Shown: positions 36,976 to 49,100 of the stretch, in pieces
Layout of the letters: each line of letters begins with the position of its first letter
How positions within the stretch are numbered: position 1 is the stretch's first letter
Origin: Trebouxia sp. TZW2008
Lineage: Eukaryota > Chlorophyta > Trebouxiophyceae > Trebouxiales > Trebouxiaceae
Assembly (NCBI GenBank): GCA_002118135.1
Contig: BDIU01000252.1
Coordinates: 62,001-126,000, forward strand
Length of the DNA: 64,000 nucleotides
Direction: 5' to 3'
The notes under the pieces: generated by a model
The model's database searches: none
Told to the model about the DNA's origin: nothing
Seen by the model: the letters and a program-made list of their open reading frames with translations, nothing else
Made by a program: the position numbers and the translations under genes

Positions 36976-39900
36976 CTAGGTTCTGCGGTCTTCCAGCTGC
37001 TGTAGCTCTGGTAGCTCAGCCCATTGATTCGCAAGATACTTGACTTCACTGGCAACAATTGAGCCAACAGGCACTTCCAGTAGCTTCAGCACGCTTTCTC
37101 TCACCTGCAAACACGTCCAAAACCTCACAGTTGGCAAGCTGCAATGTGGTCAGCAAGCAGAACAACATAATTTGCAACACCCCACAGCGATTAGAGGACA
37201 AGAAACGATGGTGCAACATGCGTACACAAAGTACACTGGAATCTGGACTGATGCAACAAATCTGGAGATCAAATGTGTGCGAATGCTTCACACTTTAAGC
37301 ACTTAGATAACAGTGAAAGGCACACGAACGCAGCTGGGAAAGCAAATGCAAGTTGTCATCTTACCTGTGTATCTTGGATGGAATTCCACACTGTCTTGGG
37401 TATCAAGAAAAAGAACATACAGATGGCTTCAGCAGTGTAAGACTGCCTGTCTAGGCCGCCTATTGCATTCCCCTCAAATGAATTGATCCTACAACATGAC
37501 TTTGCGCTGCTCTGAGGCTCAGAATTGTCTGGTGCAACAGCAGTAGGGGCCTTCTGCTGGCAACTGCAGCTCCAAGCTGATGCTGATGCTGCTGCTTTGG
37601 AACAGCGCTCTGTGGGTCCAGCAAGAGACTGTTGCCAATCAGCTGATTCTACACTTGCAAGTTGGGAACCCCCAACAGCGTCTGCAAACTGTTGCTGATC
37701 AGCTGCATCAGCATGGGCAGGCAAGTCATGCGCTGCGCTGACTGTAGCTGAGTTTGTTGCATGTTCTGCCGGCTGCTGTGCTGATTCTGCTCTTGCTAGA
37801 TGGCTATTGACAGCATCCACACCGACCGAATCTGAGACTCGTGAAGGCATGTTGTCAGCTGGCGAAGTCAGGAAAGCACCGGGAATGTCATGCAGCTGAG
37901 CATCATTAGTGAGTTCTTGTCTCAAGCTGTCAATATCATTGTGATGTAACTGAGTGTCACAAGCACTGGGGCTGTCCCTCAGGTGAACAGCAGTGGCTCG
38001 TGTTCTTGAGCTGTCACTATCAATGTGATGTTGCTGAGTGTCTGTTGCTCTGCTGCACCACCTTTGCATGCCTGCAAAGGCATCAGTGCTGTGAAGCTCC
38101 TCTAAGAAGTGGACAGTAGCAGCAGGCGATATGCACGCTGACGCTGATGAGCTGCAACAATTTGAAACAATGGGTCTGACAGTCAGCAGTTGCAGCACAG
38201 CTTCCTTGGGAACGTGATCCAAAAGGGTTTCAATGATATCGGTTGCGGCTGTTGTTGCTGCTGTTGGTGCTGCTGCTGCTGATGGCGTTGCTGCTGCTGC
38301 TGCTGGCGCTGTTGTTGCTGTCGCTACTGCTGCTGAATGTGGCGGTGGATTTTGTTGCTGTTCAGGCTCTGTGACAAAAGTTTTGCGAGGGGAGCAGGGC
38401 TGGTCTGATGGGTCTAGGGCAGCTCGTGAGGGCGGGGCACTTAGAAGCTGTGGTAGTGTGTGCTTACAAAATGCATCGACATCAGCCCAAACCCTGCATG
38501 CAAGCATGGTATTAACAGCATGCCTGCATGCTTATGCACTCAGCTTGCAGACTCTGACAAGTTACAGGTAGCAGATGCAGCAAAGCAACTGTGCTATAGC
38601 TGAAATGCAGCTGTTTGTTGACATGAGCTGCTGAGCTGAGCAGAGCAGGGCAAGGGCAAGCAGTGCATGAAATATGCTGGTCCAAGGCAATGTGTCGAAA
38701 AAGGGGACAGGTGCAAGCAGCTTCGGTAACATCAGCAGCACAGCTAAAGATGACAGGACGCTTGCAATTTGACCTGCTCGCAAGTTACTGCTTGATGCAT
38801 GCATGAGGCATATTGCCACATTGCCATTGACATGACTGTGCTTGTCAGGCGCCACAAGCCGGGGTCATTTGATGCATGAGCTGACTACAGACAGCAGGGC
38901 TCAGAAAGGCAGGCTCAGCATACATGTCAATCGCAGCAGCACATACTGTGAGGATGTGTTGAGCGTGAGCATGACTGAGTCCTTGCACGGCTTGGGATGA
39001 CATGAATCCCCGGCTTGTTTGTGACTGCATCCACATATGCCAATGCTGCATATCAGTTGTGACAGCACTCACCGTGAGGACCTGTTGAGCGTGAACATGA
39101 CAGAATCCATGCACGGTTTTGGACTGATGACAATGAAGCCCCTTGGCTTGCTTGTAACTGGATCCACATGAGCCATGGCTTCAAAGAGCTGTTGCAATGG
39201 CACCCAATGAGGAGGATACTTGAAGCGAGCAGTGTCCAGAATCAACGCCAGGTCTTGAGCAGCATGGTACGCTCCAATTGGACTGAAGTGGCCATCGCCT
39301 GTGGCGCAACAAAGTCAAGCCTCAAGCTTCTTGTGACTGCGTCCTTATGGGTTGTGGCAGCATCAAGCTGTTGCAATGACACAGGACAATACTTGAAGCA
39401 AGCAGTGTCGAGTATCACTGCCAGGTCTTGACAGCATGATACGCTCCAATTGGACTGAAGTGGCCGCCCCCTAGAGCACAATGGGATTCTTATTCACTCA
39501 TTCCTTAAAAACATAGGCTAGGCAGGCTCAGCAGGCCCAACTAGGTACGTACAGAAGCAGTCAATTGTCTCCAACCAGTTCAATCATGCGCTGACCTAGA
39601 CCAATTTTATTGGGCATGAAGGGCGGATTCACTTCTGGTCGTGCCTTTGTCTGAGGCACTGCGTTGCCACTCAAAGCCTTGCATGTCATGCAGAAATCAT
39701 TCATGCATTCCATTCTAAACGTGCCCTAAACAGGCTCAGCAGGCCCAACTAGGTACGTACTGGAGCAATCAATTGTCTCGAACCATGCAGGAACCAGACA
39801 GGTGACATCCATGGTCTATGTTGACGCGATGTGTTGTCACAACAGACCTGAGAGCTGTGATTTGACATGCTTGGATTTGCGCTTAGCACCTGGCGACACT

Positions 39901-41102
39901 GCTTCAGACAAGGAGCGTGCAAGATGGTTTCTGACTTTGGGAGTGTCACCTGTCTGCAGAAACTGCTGCCTGGAGTACGAAACAATCACATGCTGCTCCT
40001 CAGACTTGCAGGTCTCCTGTACTGTTGCTCTGAAGCTGTCCTCTGAAAAGGTACTATAGCGATGCAAGTCTGCATTGGCGCCATTGCACCTTGCCAAACA
40101 AGCCACCTGTCATAGGCAAGGCACTGCTTCAAAGGGCAGCTAGACGATCGCCGAGACGATTTATTGCATGCTTAGTTTAGGTGTGATTTGCATTGTTTCA
40201 TTGTTGATATTGTCTGTTGACCCCCCTGTTGAAACCCAAGGACAGTCAAATTGATGGATTGATTGATTGATTGAGCTTCTGTAAACATGTGCAGCAACTT
40301 TGCAACAGACATGCTTGCCACTTTCACATGTACAGCATCAGTGCCAAACTGACAAGTGGTCAATACATCCATTGCTCATTCGATCAGTGTTTCAGTCAGT
40401 CAATAAAGCAAACCATCAATCAAGCTGACTGTTCTGGGTTTGTGGCAGGCGGATCAAGGGACAATGTTGATTGTGAGCGCAATGCTAGACCCATTGAGCA
40501 GTCATGTGACACATTATGTACGCACACCTGGTCCAGTATGACGCCAGTCTGTATAACTTCAGAAAGAGGGCGACAGCAGTCCAGCATCTGCTCGTGAAAC
40601 CAGCGCCAAGGGCCTTTCCATGGCCTTCGTGGATCAACAGCTAATGCGTTTAGCACCATGGCCAAGCTTGCTAAGCCACAAAAGGCAGGTTCATCCTGTG
40701 TCCTGCATAGGCGTGCCATGGCAGGCTTGACGCTCCCCTGCTGTGTATAGGAGGTCAGGCCATGTCCTGGCATGGCTTGCTGCGCTGTTGTTGTGAGGCA
40801 GATCAAAAGAGGAATAGAGGGATAGGGGCTGCGAAAGAGGAATGCTGAGCAGCCATTACCTAAACTGCTCGATCAGTTTGAAGAAGCCTTGTGCAGAGCC
40901 GTCTGCCAGGGCTTCCGCGAACAACTGCTTGCCTGCAGACAGCAAGCGTATATGCGCTGTTCAAAGACTGGGGCTGTTCAATATTTCTTCATGCAGGGCA
41001 AAACTTACCTTCAGCTGAAGAGAAAGCAACAGCAGGTGGACAAGGCAGCGTCCGTTTGTAGAAGCTTCCAGGACGAACAGCAGTCGCAACTGGCTGCTGC
41101 AT
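36976..41102 (-). CDS. PCS: Phytochelatin synthase
   Basis: The model has seven exons (41102-41009, 40932-40860, 40702-40528, 40106-39950, 39298-39073, 38493-37365, 37104-36976) and 660 residues, phase-consistent. The enzyme is the papain-like gamma-glutamylcysteine dipeptidyl transpeptidase that makes phytochelatins from glutathione to chelate Cd, Zn and other metals. The catalytic triad is Cys64 (EPAFCGLAS), His170 (GHFSPIGAYH) and Asp188 (LALILDTA). The spacings of 106 and 18 equal those of Arabidopsis PCS1 (C56, H162, D180). Other signatures are RTLPCPPAVAFSS, WKGPWRWFHEQMLDCC and RFKYPPHWVPL. The protein is longer than most plant enzymes because one 1129-nt exon encodes a low-complexity Ala/Pro/Gln/Ser-rich region before the variable, Cys-containing C-terminal sensor domain. 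A single intact catalytic exon 5 is used; a damaged copy lies upstream of it. Confidence 0.94.
38870..39480 (-). repeat. Damaged copies of a phytochelatin synthase exon
   Basis: The intact exon is 39298-39073. At about 39372-39480, upstream in gene direction, a copy of its 5' part repeats the HFSPIGAYHA to RFKY region but is frameshifted after HFSPIGAYHA. At about 38945-39010, downstream, a copy of its 3' part repeats KPCKDSVMLTLNTSS. This fits the 5'-copies-upstream, 3'-copies-downstream rule seen in the other genes. Confidence 0.88.
39490..39596 (-). repeat. Dispersed short element, copy 2
   Basis: In reverse orientation it matches the core at 48838-48950, including GTACGTACCTAGTTGGGCCT, with an ATTC-rich (reverse GAAT) tail at the low-coordinate end. 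It is intronic in phytochelatin synthase. Confidence 0.7.
39698..39800 (-). repeat. Dispersed short element, copy 3
   Basis: This is a second reverse-oriented copy about 200 bp from copy 2. It shares AGGCTCAGCAGGCCCAACTA and the ATTC-rich flank. The two copies may have arisen by local duplication. Confidence 0.7.
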
Positions 41103-41498
41103 GTCTCACCGTTAAGTCATGGACTGTGACTTGAGCAAATTCAACGGCTATGTGCGCAATTGGGTGAGTAACGCCTGTCGTTCAACATTGATCTGGCCTG
41201 CTAGACCCTGCGGATGCTTGTTGACGCACGCAAGCGCAGCTGCAGACAGAGTGATTTGTCTCTACACGGAAAGTCGCTTGAACCAATCAGGTAGAATGCT
41301 GTCGCTTTTGAGTCCTGCGAGCGCAGCTGTCGATACGTTGTTTGTCCTGCCAATTGTGCAAAGCTGATAAGAAGAAGACGGCTGTCAGAAGAAGAAGACT
41401 CTCACACATGTGGACTTAGAGGATTAGGGCAGCCAGTGCAGTTGAACGGGAACACCGCTTGCGTTTCGCTGAGCGCGGACACAGCGACCTGGTCCGTC
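41103..41498. promoter_or_regulatory. Divergent promoter, phytochelatin synthase and bS16
   Basis: This is 396 bp between head-to-head ATGs. CG dinucleotides rise from here to about 41950. A short direct repeat (GAAGAAGAC) at about 41370-41400 is visible. No metal-response element could be assigned. Confidence 0.45.
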
Positions 41499-42273
41499 AT
41501 GTCTGCCTTGGCGTCGGCATCACGTTGTAGCATTGGTTTCCAGCACCAATGTCCTGCATCATCGCTATCGTCCAGATCCCACATTGCTAGCACAGCCCGC
41601 TTGACGGTACAGGTGACAAAACTGTCTGCAGTCTGTCTCAAGCGAGCGGGCGTGTGGCGTACAAAGTTTGTGTTGTGTTGCTGACGAGTCAGTCTGTGTG
41701 TGCAGAGACCAGCGCCTGCACAACCCAGAACCTCACAGTTTCAGCCAGTAGAAAATCGCGTTATGGTGAGCGGTCGCTCTATGTAGCATGCCTCAGAGTC
41801 ATTGTAAAAAGCGTTTTGAAACCTGCATGTCCTGTTGCAGCTTCGCTTTTCGAGGAGAGGAAGGAAAAAGGCGCCTTTCTACAGACTAGTCGCGATAGAC
41901 TCTCGCAAAAGGCGTGATGGGCGCCCCATAGAGGTGCGATTGGCAAATGTGGATTGCATGCATGCATAGCAATCAGTGATTACTGCTGTACATTGCTTTC
42001 CAAGCCTACACCGTCATTGTAATGCACTCTAGAGCTGCGTCTTAGCACACTCTAGTTGCATACATGCGCTCATTTGTTATGAGTGCATCTGAGCTTGGGC
42101 AGCAAACCCATTTGTGCATCACTGTACAGGAGCTTGGCTGGTACAATCCAATGACCAAGGACACAAACTTGAAGGCGCCTGAGATCAAGAAGTGGCTATC
42201 AGTTGGCGCACAGCCTTCAGAAACAGTGGAGGCTCTATTGAAGAAAGCTATGGTCATATCAGAGGACGACTGA
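41499..42273 (+). CDS. RPS16: Organellar ribosomal protein bS16 precursor
   Basis: There are four exons (41499-41612, 41706-41765, 41841-41933, 42130-42273) and 136 residues, all in phase 0. The mature part is classical bS16: [57 protein letters not shown] and ALLKKA. It is a small-subunit protein of bacterial-type ribosomes, here nuclear-encoded for the chloroplast or mitochondrion. The first two exons give a Ser/Ala/Thr/Arg-rich, acid-poor leader ([14 protein letters not shown]...) typical of a transit peptide. A second possible start is the ATG at 41763-41765, which would give a 79-residue protein of normal mature length. Which organelle cannot be decided from sequence. The gene is divergent from phytochelatin synthase. 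Confidence 0.92.
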
Positions 42274-43127
42274 TTACGATGTAGACTGAATATACCATTG
42301 CGACTACAGTTGTCACTGGAGCAATCTAGCAACAAAGCCAACTAAAGACTAGCACCCAAACAGCTAAATCCGCACAGAACGCATATTTGGCCTTGAAAGC
42401 TTCTGAAGCACCAGCACCAGAATTTCTTAAAGTGTTTGTTGTGTTGTCCTTCATGACAGCTTTGCTGCTGTCATTGGTGCTGTCAAATGACCTTCTTTTG
42501 CTGACTTAGCGGCTTCTTACCTTCATAGGCAATTTTGTGTTGGGTTACTTGCTTCTCCAGCACACATCACAATTTTGATCACATTGACTTGTTGTAAAGC
42601 AATGGCACTGCCTATTTTGGTATCACTCAAGTCCAAAATGGCAGGCAACAGCTCGAAAATCACGTGAGTGGTGCTTGGTGCATGCAGCTTGCGTTCCAAA
42701 ATGGTGCAGTCCAATGCATGCCATACATAATACAGGCAAACGTTGCTGCCTCAGGTGCCTGCCTGTTGACACAAGCAAAACAGATAAGCACAGTCTATGC
42801 TATCAAGCATTACAACAGGAGCTTCTGTCTAAAGAGGCAGCCCGGGACTGCTGCTCTTGTTGCAGCAACCAGCGAAAAAAAATTGACCTACGAGGGGTCA
42901 GTCCTTTTGTCTTCTGCGTCTACCGTGATACGATTTGTCCTACTTTGAGAGCCTTCCAAAATTCTCTAACACAAACAGCATGGTGCTGAGGGTCACTGCT
43001 GTGCTGCACATGTCATATGTCATTCTGAACCAAATTCATTTGCCTTGCTGAGAAGAAACAAAAAGACTGCGCCAGAAGGCGTCATAAAGGAAGCCTCTGC
43101 ATAAAGAGGCAGCCCAGGACATGTCAT
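42274..43127. other. Convergent intergenic interval
   Basis: This is 854 bp between the bS16 stop and the MutS2 stop. A few open stretches exist on minus (42342-42490 and 42523-42714), but none resembles a Smr domain or connects to MutS2. Near-repeats of the AAAGAGGCAGCCC string occur at about 42830 and 43100. Confidence 0.5.
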
Positions 43128-46100
43128 TCATTTGCCTTGCTGACTCTTGTGCTGCACCTCCTTCAATTTCAGTGACATTGGTAGCATGCCTGCCGCAACT
43201 GTCAAGGTTGCATCCTCAGATCTAGACTTGGGAGCACTGACAACCTGCATATGGCATACTGCTGACACAAGAAACAATATTAGACCTGGTTCTGTACTGC
43301 ATTTGCAGGAAAATTGGAAGCATCGACAACATGCATATGACATACTGCTGACGCAATCTACGAGATTGGACCTGATTCTGCAATATGTTTGCAGCCAAAG
43401 TGGGGGCATCAACAACATGCATCTGGCATACTGCTAACCCAACAGACAAGATATCCTTGGTTCTGTTTATTTGCAGCAAAACTGGGAGCATTGACAACAT
43501 GCATACGCTAGACTGCTGACACAATGAGCATGAATGGACCTGGTTCTGCACTGCTTTTGCAAAAGTTTTGGCATGTCTTGTTGAACAAGAATGTGCAGTG
43601 CCGATGGACAGTATTCCATCTCTTGCCTTGTTTGGCGTCAGCTGTACCTGTCATAGATTTGACCTGGGCTTTATGCATTCATTCATGCAGTCATTCATTT
43701 TAAATGTGTGCTAGACATGTACAGGCTCAGCAGGCCTAGCTAGGTATTCTCTGGAGGTATCAACTGTCTTCAACCTTTGACTCGGGGCTTGAGTACAACA
43801 TAACTTTGATGCCAGGTGCGTGCAACCATCTAATGTTAGCTTTACAGCTGGCCCACGACATGGGTATCACAGAATGCAACACGTCAAGGAAAATATCAAA
43901 AGGTAGCATTGCTGCCTGAGGACAACAGAAAAAGCAAATGGTCAACAAAAGTATTGCCGGGCAATGGTACTGACCTTTACAAGCCTATTTAGACGGGGCA
44001 TCCACACTTGCTCTCCTGCTTTTGGAAACCATTTTGCCAGGAACTTTTCATGCGCAATCTCCTGCAGTAGCAAACCCATTCATGTTTTGCAACTGCCAAG
44101 TGAAGCGGTGCTGGCTCCATCGTCTGCACACCTTTGGGTGATGAAATGAGCCTGCTGTATGGCCTACAGGAAGAGGGTGAGGCATACTGTAACCTACCTC
44201 GCATTCATGCGGGCCTGGGTGTCAAAGTCACATCATTCAATCAAGTCAAGCTGCGTCATGAGCTAGGATGTTTTGCTTATATGACTGCTGTTTGGCATCT
44301 CATTTTTGAGCATGTTCACACCTCATATGCACAAGTGTTGAGTGCATACCCATTGTCAAGCTACAGCCATTGCGTTGACAAGATCTGATTGTGATGACCT
44401 GCCATGTATGAAATTTGTACAGCAGAACATTGTCAGAACATAACACTATTGTCAATACTGTCTGAGACTGCATGTATTGACTTGGCAGATATAGCAGAGC
44501 TGTGAAGCAACAGCGCCATCATGCTGCATATGTTGCCTGAGGAATGGACCATGCACATGGGCATGACTAACACAAAGTTGGGATGGCATGCTTGCCGCAC
44601 CTTCTGCCTGGCTTCCTCCTCTTTCCTCCTAGCTTCCTCCGCTGCTGCCTCAGCTGCCTTTGCTGCCACAACCTCCCGTTCCTCCTCTTCCCTCTTCAAT
44701 CTGGCTTCTTCCTGTAGCTGCCTCTCAGCTTCTAAGACCGCTGCTTCTTCAGCTGCCTTTGCTTGCGCCAGCTGCCGTTCTTCTTTTGCCTTTTGCAGCT
44801 TTGCTTGTTTCTGTAGCTTCTCAGCTTCCAACGCTGCTTGTTCTTCAGCAGATTTTGCCGGTTGCGGGACATCTTGGTCTTTTGGCAGAGATTTTGCCTC
44901 TTGCTTCTTTGCTGTAGCTTTTCCCTCCCGGGCTTGAGAAAGGGCAAGTGCTAGGCCGGTGGATGGTCTTTTCCGAGGTTCCTTTTTCCGCTCCAACTTG
45001 GCTTTCTTTTCTTGAAGCTTCTCTTCACGCTCTGCAACAATGTCCTTCCATCTCAATGAAATTTCCTCCCTGCAGAAACAGCAAACATAAGATGAAGTGA
45101 GGTTTTGCCCCGCGCTTGCATCAGATTTACAAGTGCACATAAGCAGGCAGCAAACAAGCAGCCCTAAATCTGAACCTGTCTGAAATTTGACACGAGTCAA
45201 CCTGCAATATGAGTCTGACTGCTGATGTTGCAGGAACGCCTCAACGCTACACATTCCAACAATACGCACCTCTACAATATACATGTCAGCAACATTTGTC
45301 TTGACCGTTTAGCAATCAGTTGTTGCTTATATAATGCATGCAGTCTTTCTTGTTTGTTTCTTACTGAGTATACGCAAGCTCACAAGCATTGCAAAGTCAA
45401 TGTGGACAGCAAGCACCCCCCAGTGTTTAACACCGCACGCGAATCCGCTTTTTTGTAGGGTTGCCTTTTGAACAAACAAACCCATTGGTCACAGCCTCAA
45501 TCACTTCCATGCACATCTAATAAGGGCACGCAAAAGCATTACAAAGTTAATACAAACAGCAGGCACCTACCAGTATACCAACTAGCATGCAAGTCGGGTT
45601 CTTAGCAGAACATTCAGGAAAATGAGTCAAGTGCATGGCAAAGTCGGAGTGGACAGCAAGCACCTACCAGTGTTTAGGCTCATGCACAAAACAGTCCTTT
45701 ACGGAGACTTTCACAGGAACGTAACCATTGTTTCCTTGGATCAGCACATCCTTTTTCTTGGACGTGGGCATAATGATATCAGTTACCTGCAATTGGCAAA
45801 GCCACATGCTTAGCAGATCAGTTGAGAGAAAGCATTTTTCTCCCATCAGAGCAAAGGAACTCGGGCAGAACGCCTCAATTGGTTTTGTTCCATTGTCCTG
45901 AAGTTTTGTTCAGTTGATTTTGCAGTTGCAACAGTTCTTCAGACCTGGTCAGATGGCTGACAGCACTTTCGATCAAAACAGCTGGTGAAATGTGTGCTGA
46001 GGGGTGCATAGTCCTGGCCTGCTCTGAAATGCACAGTATAAATCAAGCTCGCTCAACATTATCAGCAGCTCTGGCTGCACCACAACATGCAGGACTGATG

Positions 46101-49100
46101 GCTTAGGGTTAAGGGTTTCAGCTGCTCCCATGCTTAAGCTGCTCCCATGCTTACGCTGTTTGTTTTTAGTATAATGAGATAGACTGCAGTCACTACATCA
46201 AGATATTACTCTCCTGACCAATGCAGTGCAGTTTCTTCTATTTTTGACAATACAATTTGAGCCATTCATCGCATGAGGAAAGTTTTGTGCTGATCACAAG
46301 CAGTGTCCTGAGGAGCCGTGATATGGAACAATCTTGGCTGAGATCAAATTGAAATAATGCATAATGTCGAGAAAAGCTGTCCTGAGGGGCTCAGATGTAA
46401 AAACAGCATTTCGCAAGATCAGCTGAACGCGTCAAGTTCTAAAACCGTGTACTGACGAGAAATATTGATGTAAGGGGCTGTGGTGTGAGGACAACATGTT
46501 TGAGATCAAGTGAAGCCATTGTGTCAAAAGAAATACTGTTCGTGCCATAAACGTCAATAACCAGGGTTGCAAATCAACTTAAGACTTTTGACGTAAACTG
46601 AAATCGACGTATCAAGAAATTACTGTACTCACCAAGAAGTTATCCCTGAGGGACGGGATCCACACAAATTTGCCTGGTTTTGGTATCCAGCCTGACTGTA
46701 CTGTAGCCCACTGTTCCTCGCATACCTACAGCACATGAATTCCCAATCAGCTCAAGCAGGGGAAAATCCGGGAAACCACACACCATCAATCGTGCAAATT
46801 GTGCTTTTCTGCAGACTTGCAGGGGTGAACAGAAGGGAAGAACACAGTGTGCCCGGGTTTGGGTTGCCAGCCTGACTGTTCTGTAGCCCATTGTTGCTCA
46901 TACACCTACAGCACATGTATTCACAATCAGCTCAAGCAGGGGAAAATTGGGAAAGCAACCTAAGAGAACTGCATATTGTGCTTTTCTGCAGACTTGCAGG
47001 GGTGAAAAACACACCAAGCCCTGGTTTGGGGTTGCCAGCCGGACTGTACTGTTGCCCACTGTTCCTCACATACCTACAGCATATTGAGTCATGATCAGCC
47101 CAAGAGATAAGAAGAAAGAAAACGAAAGGTAAGGAACACAGAGTCCCCTGATCTGGGTTTCCAGCCTGACTGTACTGAGGCTCACTGTTCCTCACACATC
47201 TACAGCACGTGAGATCAAAATTAGCCCAAAAATAAAACTGCTCGCCTGACTGCAGTCTCACAGAATGAGAGCTCAACAGAAGAGCAAAGAAAGGAAGTCT
47301 ATTTGCACTTTCCTCTGTTGTACCCACACCTCCTGCAGCACATGACAGCAGAATCAGCCCAATAGAAGGAACAAGAGTAAATGCATGATGCCTGGTTTAA
47401 TTTGCCAATTTGACTGCACTGTGACCCACTGGACCTCACACAACTACAGCACATGAAATCAACACCAGCCTGAGAGACAAGAAATGCCCTGCTGCTATTT
47501 CTGACATACCTACAGTACATGACACCATCATCGACCAAAAAAAACAAATGGAAGGAACACAAACTGTCATTTTTGGGGTTGCCAGCCTGACTGTACTGTG
47601 GCCCAGTGTTTCTCACATATCTGCCTGGATTCATCATCAGCCAACAGAGAACAATTAAAAGAACACCAAACGCCCCACAATCAGCCTCAGACAAGAGGAA
47701 AAACACAAAATGCCCTATTTCGGGTTTTCAGCCTGGCTGCACTGCACTCCACTGTTCCTCGCATACCTGCAGCACATGAAATCGTAATCAGCTAAAGAGT
47801 CAGGTGGTGTCAATGACAGTAGCGGTGGCGGCGATGGTGTTGATGCTGGTGCTGGTGCTGGTGTTGATGCTGGTGCTGGAGCTGGAGCTGGTGCTGGTGC
47901 TGGTGCTGGTGCTGGTGCTGGTGCTGGTGCTGGTGCTGGTGCTGGTGCTGATGGTAATCATTATGATCATATTGATGAAAGTGATAATGGTGCTGGATGA
48001 AATCATCAGCATAGTCCTCCTGCAACACCAAATATGCAAACAACACCAGCATGGGTCGATAAGTTGCTGCCATCACCAACACTGGCAAACAGGATCACTG
48101 ACCCTCTGACCAAGTTGCTTGTAAAGAAAAATTGGGGGCCTGGAAACAGCTCACCTTTTCAATGCTTTTCTCTTTCTTGACTTCAGCTTTTTTGACATCC
48201 TTGATCATCTTTCTCATTTCGCCTGCTTCTGCTTTCTCTCTTGCTCTCAGCCGCGCCCGTTCAAACTGCCGCTGGAACTCAGGCGCCACAGTTTGTCTGG
48301 TTTGTACTACAGCTTCTACGATGGCTTCTGCCAGCTTCAGCTTCGTGTTAGCTTCATGCGCTAAGTCTTTATGCTTCCTCCACAAAGCAGCTTGTCTGCA
48401 TAAACACAGATTTGTTGATCAACAAAAAGGTGAATAGTTCAAGTTGAGATAACTTGTCAACCACTCAGATGCCTGTGTGCCTTTGGGGTAAACAAAGCTA
48501 TTGCAGCATAGTTGTTGCAAATGAGGGAGGAGTGCATCACAAAGTGCTTCTCTGACAGCGTAGCTTGCGTGACTGTTGCAGCGAGTTTTGATACAAATCA
48601 GGAAAACTTTGACCATGAAGTACCTCCAGTCAGTGCCACTGCATGAGTTGCCTCACCTGTTGGGTTGCTCATAGCAGTAAGTGGGGATGCCAGTGCTGTA
48701 GATCTGTGCGTTTCTACAGACGATAGTTCACTTGATTGTCAGCATGGATGCCAGATGATGCTGTGAATGTTGCTGTGCACACCTTTGGCAAGAGACCACC
48801 AAGGTTTACTTTTGCTCGGCTTGTCAGATGGTTCAGATTAGCACAAGACAGAACTGGTCGGAGACAGTTGATTGCACCTGTACGTACCTAGTTGGGCCTG
48901 CTGAGCCTGCCTAGAATGCGTGTGAAATGAATTGAATGAATGAATGAATGTCTCTCATGCAGCAGCAGGGCATATTCGTCGCTAAGGATACACTTTGACA
49001 GCAAAATACCAAGGCTTCCTTTCTGGGCTTGACTCTTGCGCTCAGCAGCCACTTGTTGCTCCAGCTCATGCAGCAGACCAACAGTGGTGGAAACAAAGAG

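Noticed and set aside
38233..38571. Plus-strand Val/Ala-rich protein
   Set aside because: It is the antisense shadow of the low-complexity phytochelatin synthase exon.
39242..39481. Second functional phytochelatin synthase exon or tandem gene
   Set aside because: The copy is frameshifted after HFSPIGAYHA and lacks the rest of the exon; only 39298-39073 preserves the frame.
41601..41684. [12 protein letters not shown] as the start of bS16
   Set aside because: It first looked like the bS16 N-terminus, but exon 41841-41933 supplies the true [15 protein letters not shown] segment in phase, and 41613-41705 fits as an intron.
42342..42714. Smr domain or extra C-terminal exons of MutS2
   Set aside because: Open stretches here show none of the Smr LDLRG or HGKG features, and the last KOW exon runs into a stop at 43128.
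44521..44937. Plus-strand Ser/Ala-rich protein
   Set aside because: It is the antisense shadow of the Glu/Lys/Ala-rich MutS2 exon 45069-44601.
46850..47775. Regularly spaced short repeats reminiscent of a CRISPR array
   Set aside because: Repeat units are diverged, spacing is 130-250 bp and irregular, and each unit aligns to the start of a MutS2 exon with its acceptor. The context is a eukaryotic intron.
47800..48090. Long open frames rich in Val-Leu or Ser-Thr
   Set aside because: They are translations of the (GGTGCT)n minisatellite, and flanking MutS2 exons join in phase without them.
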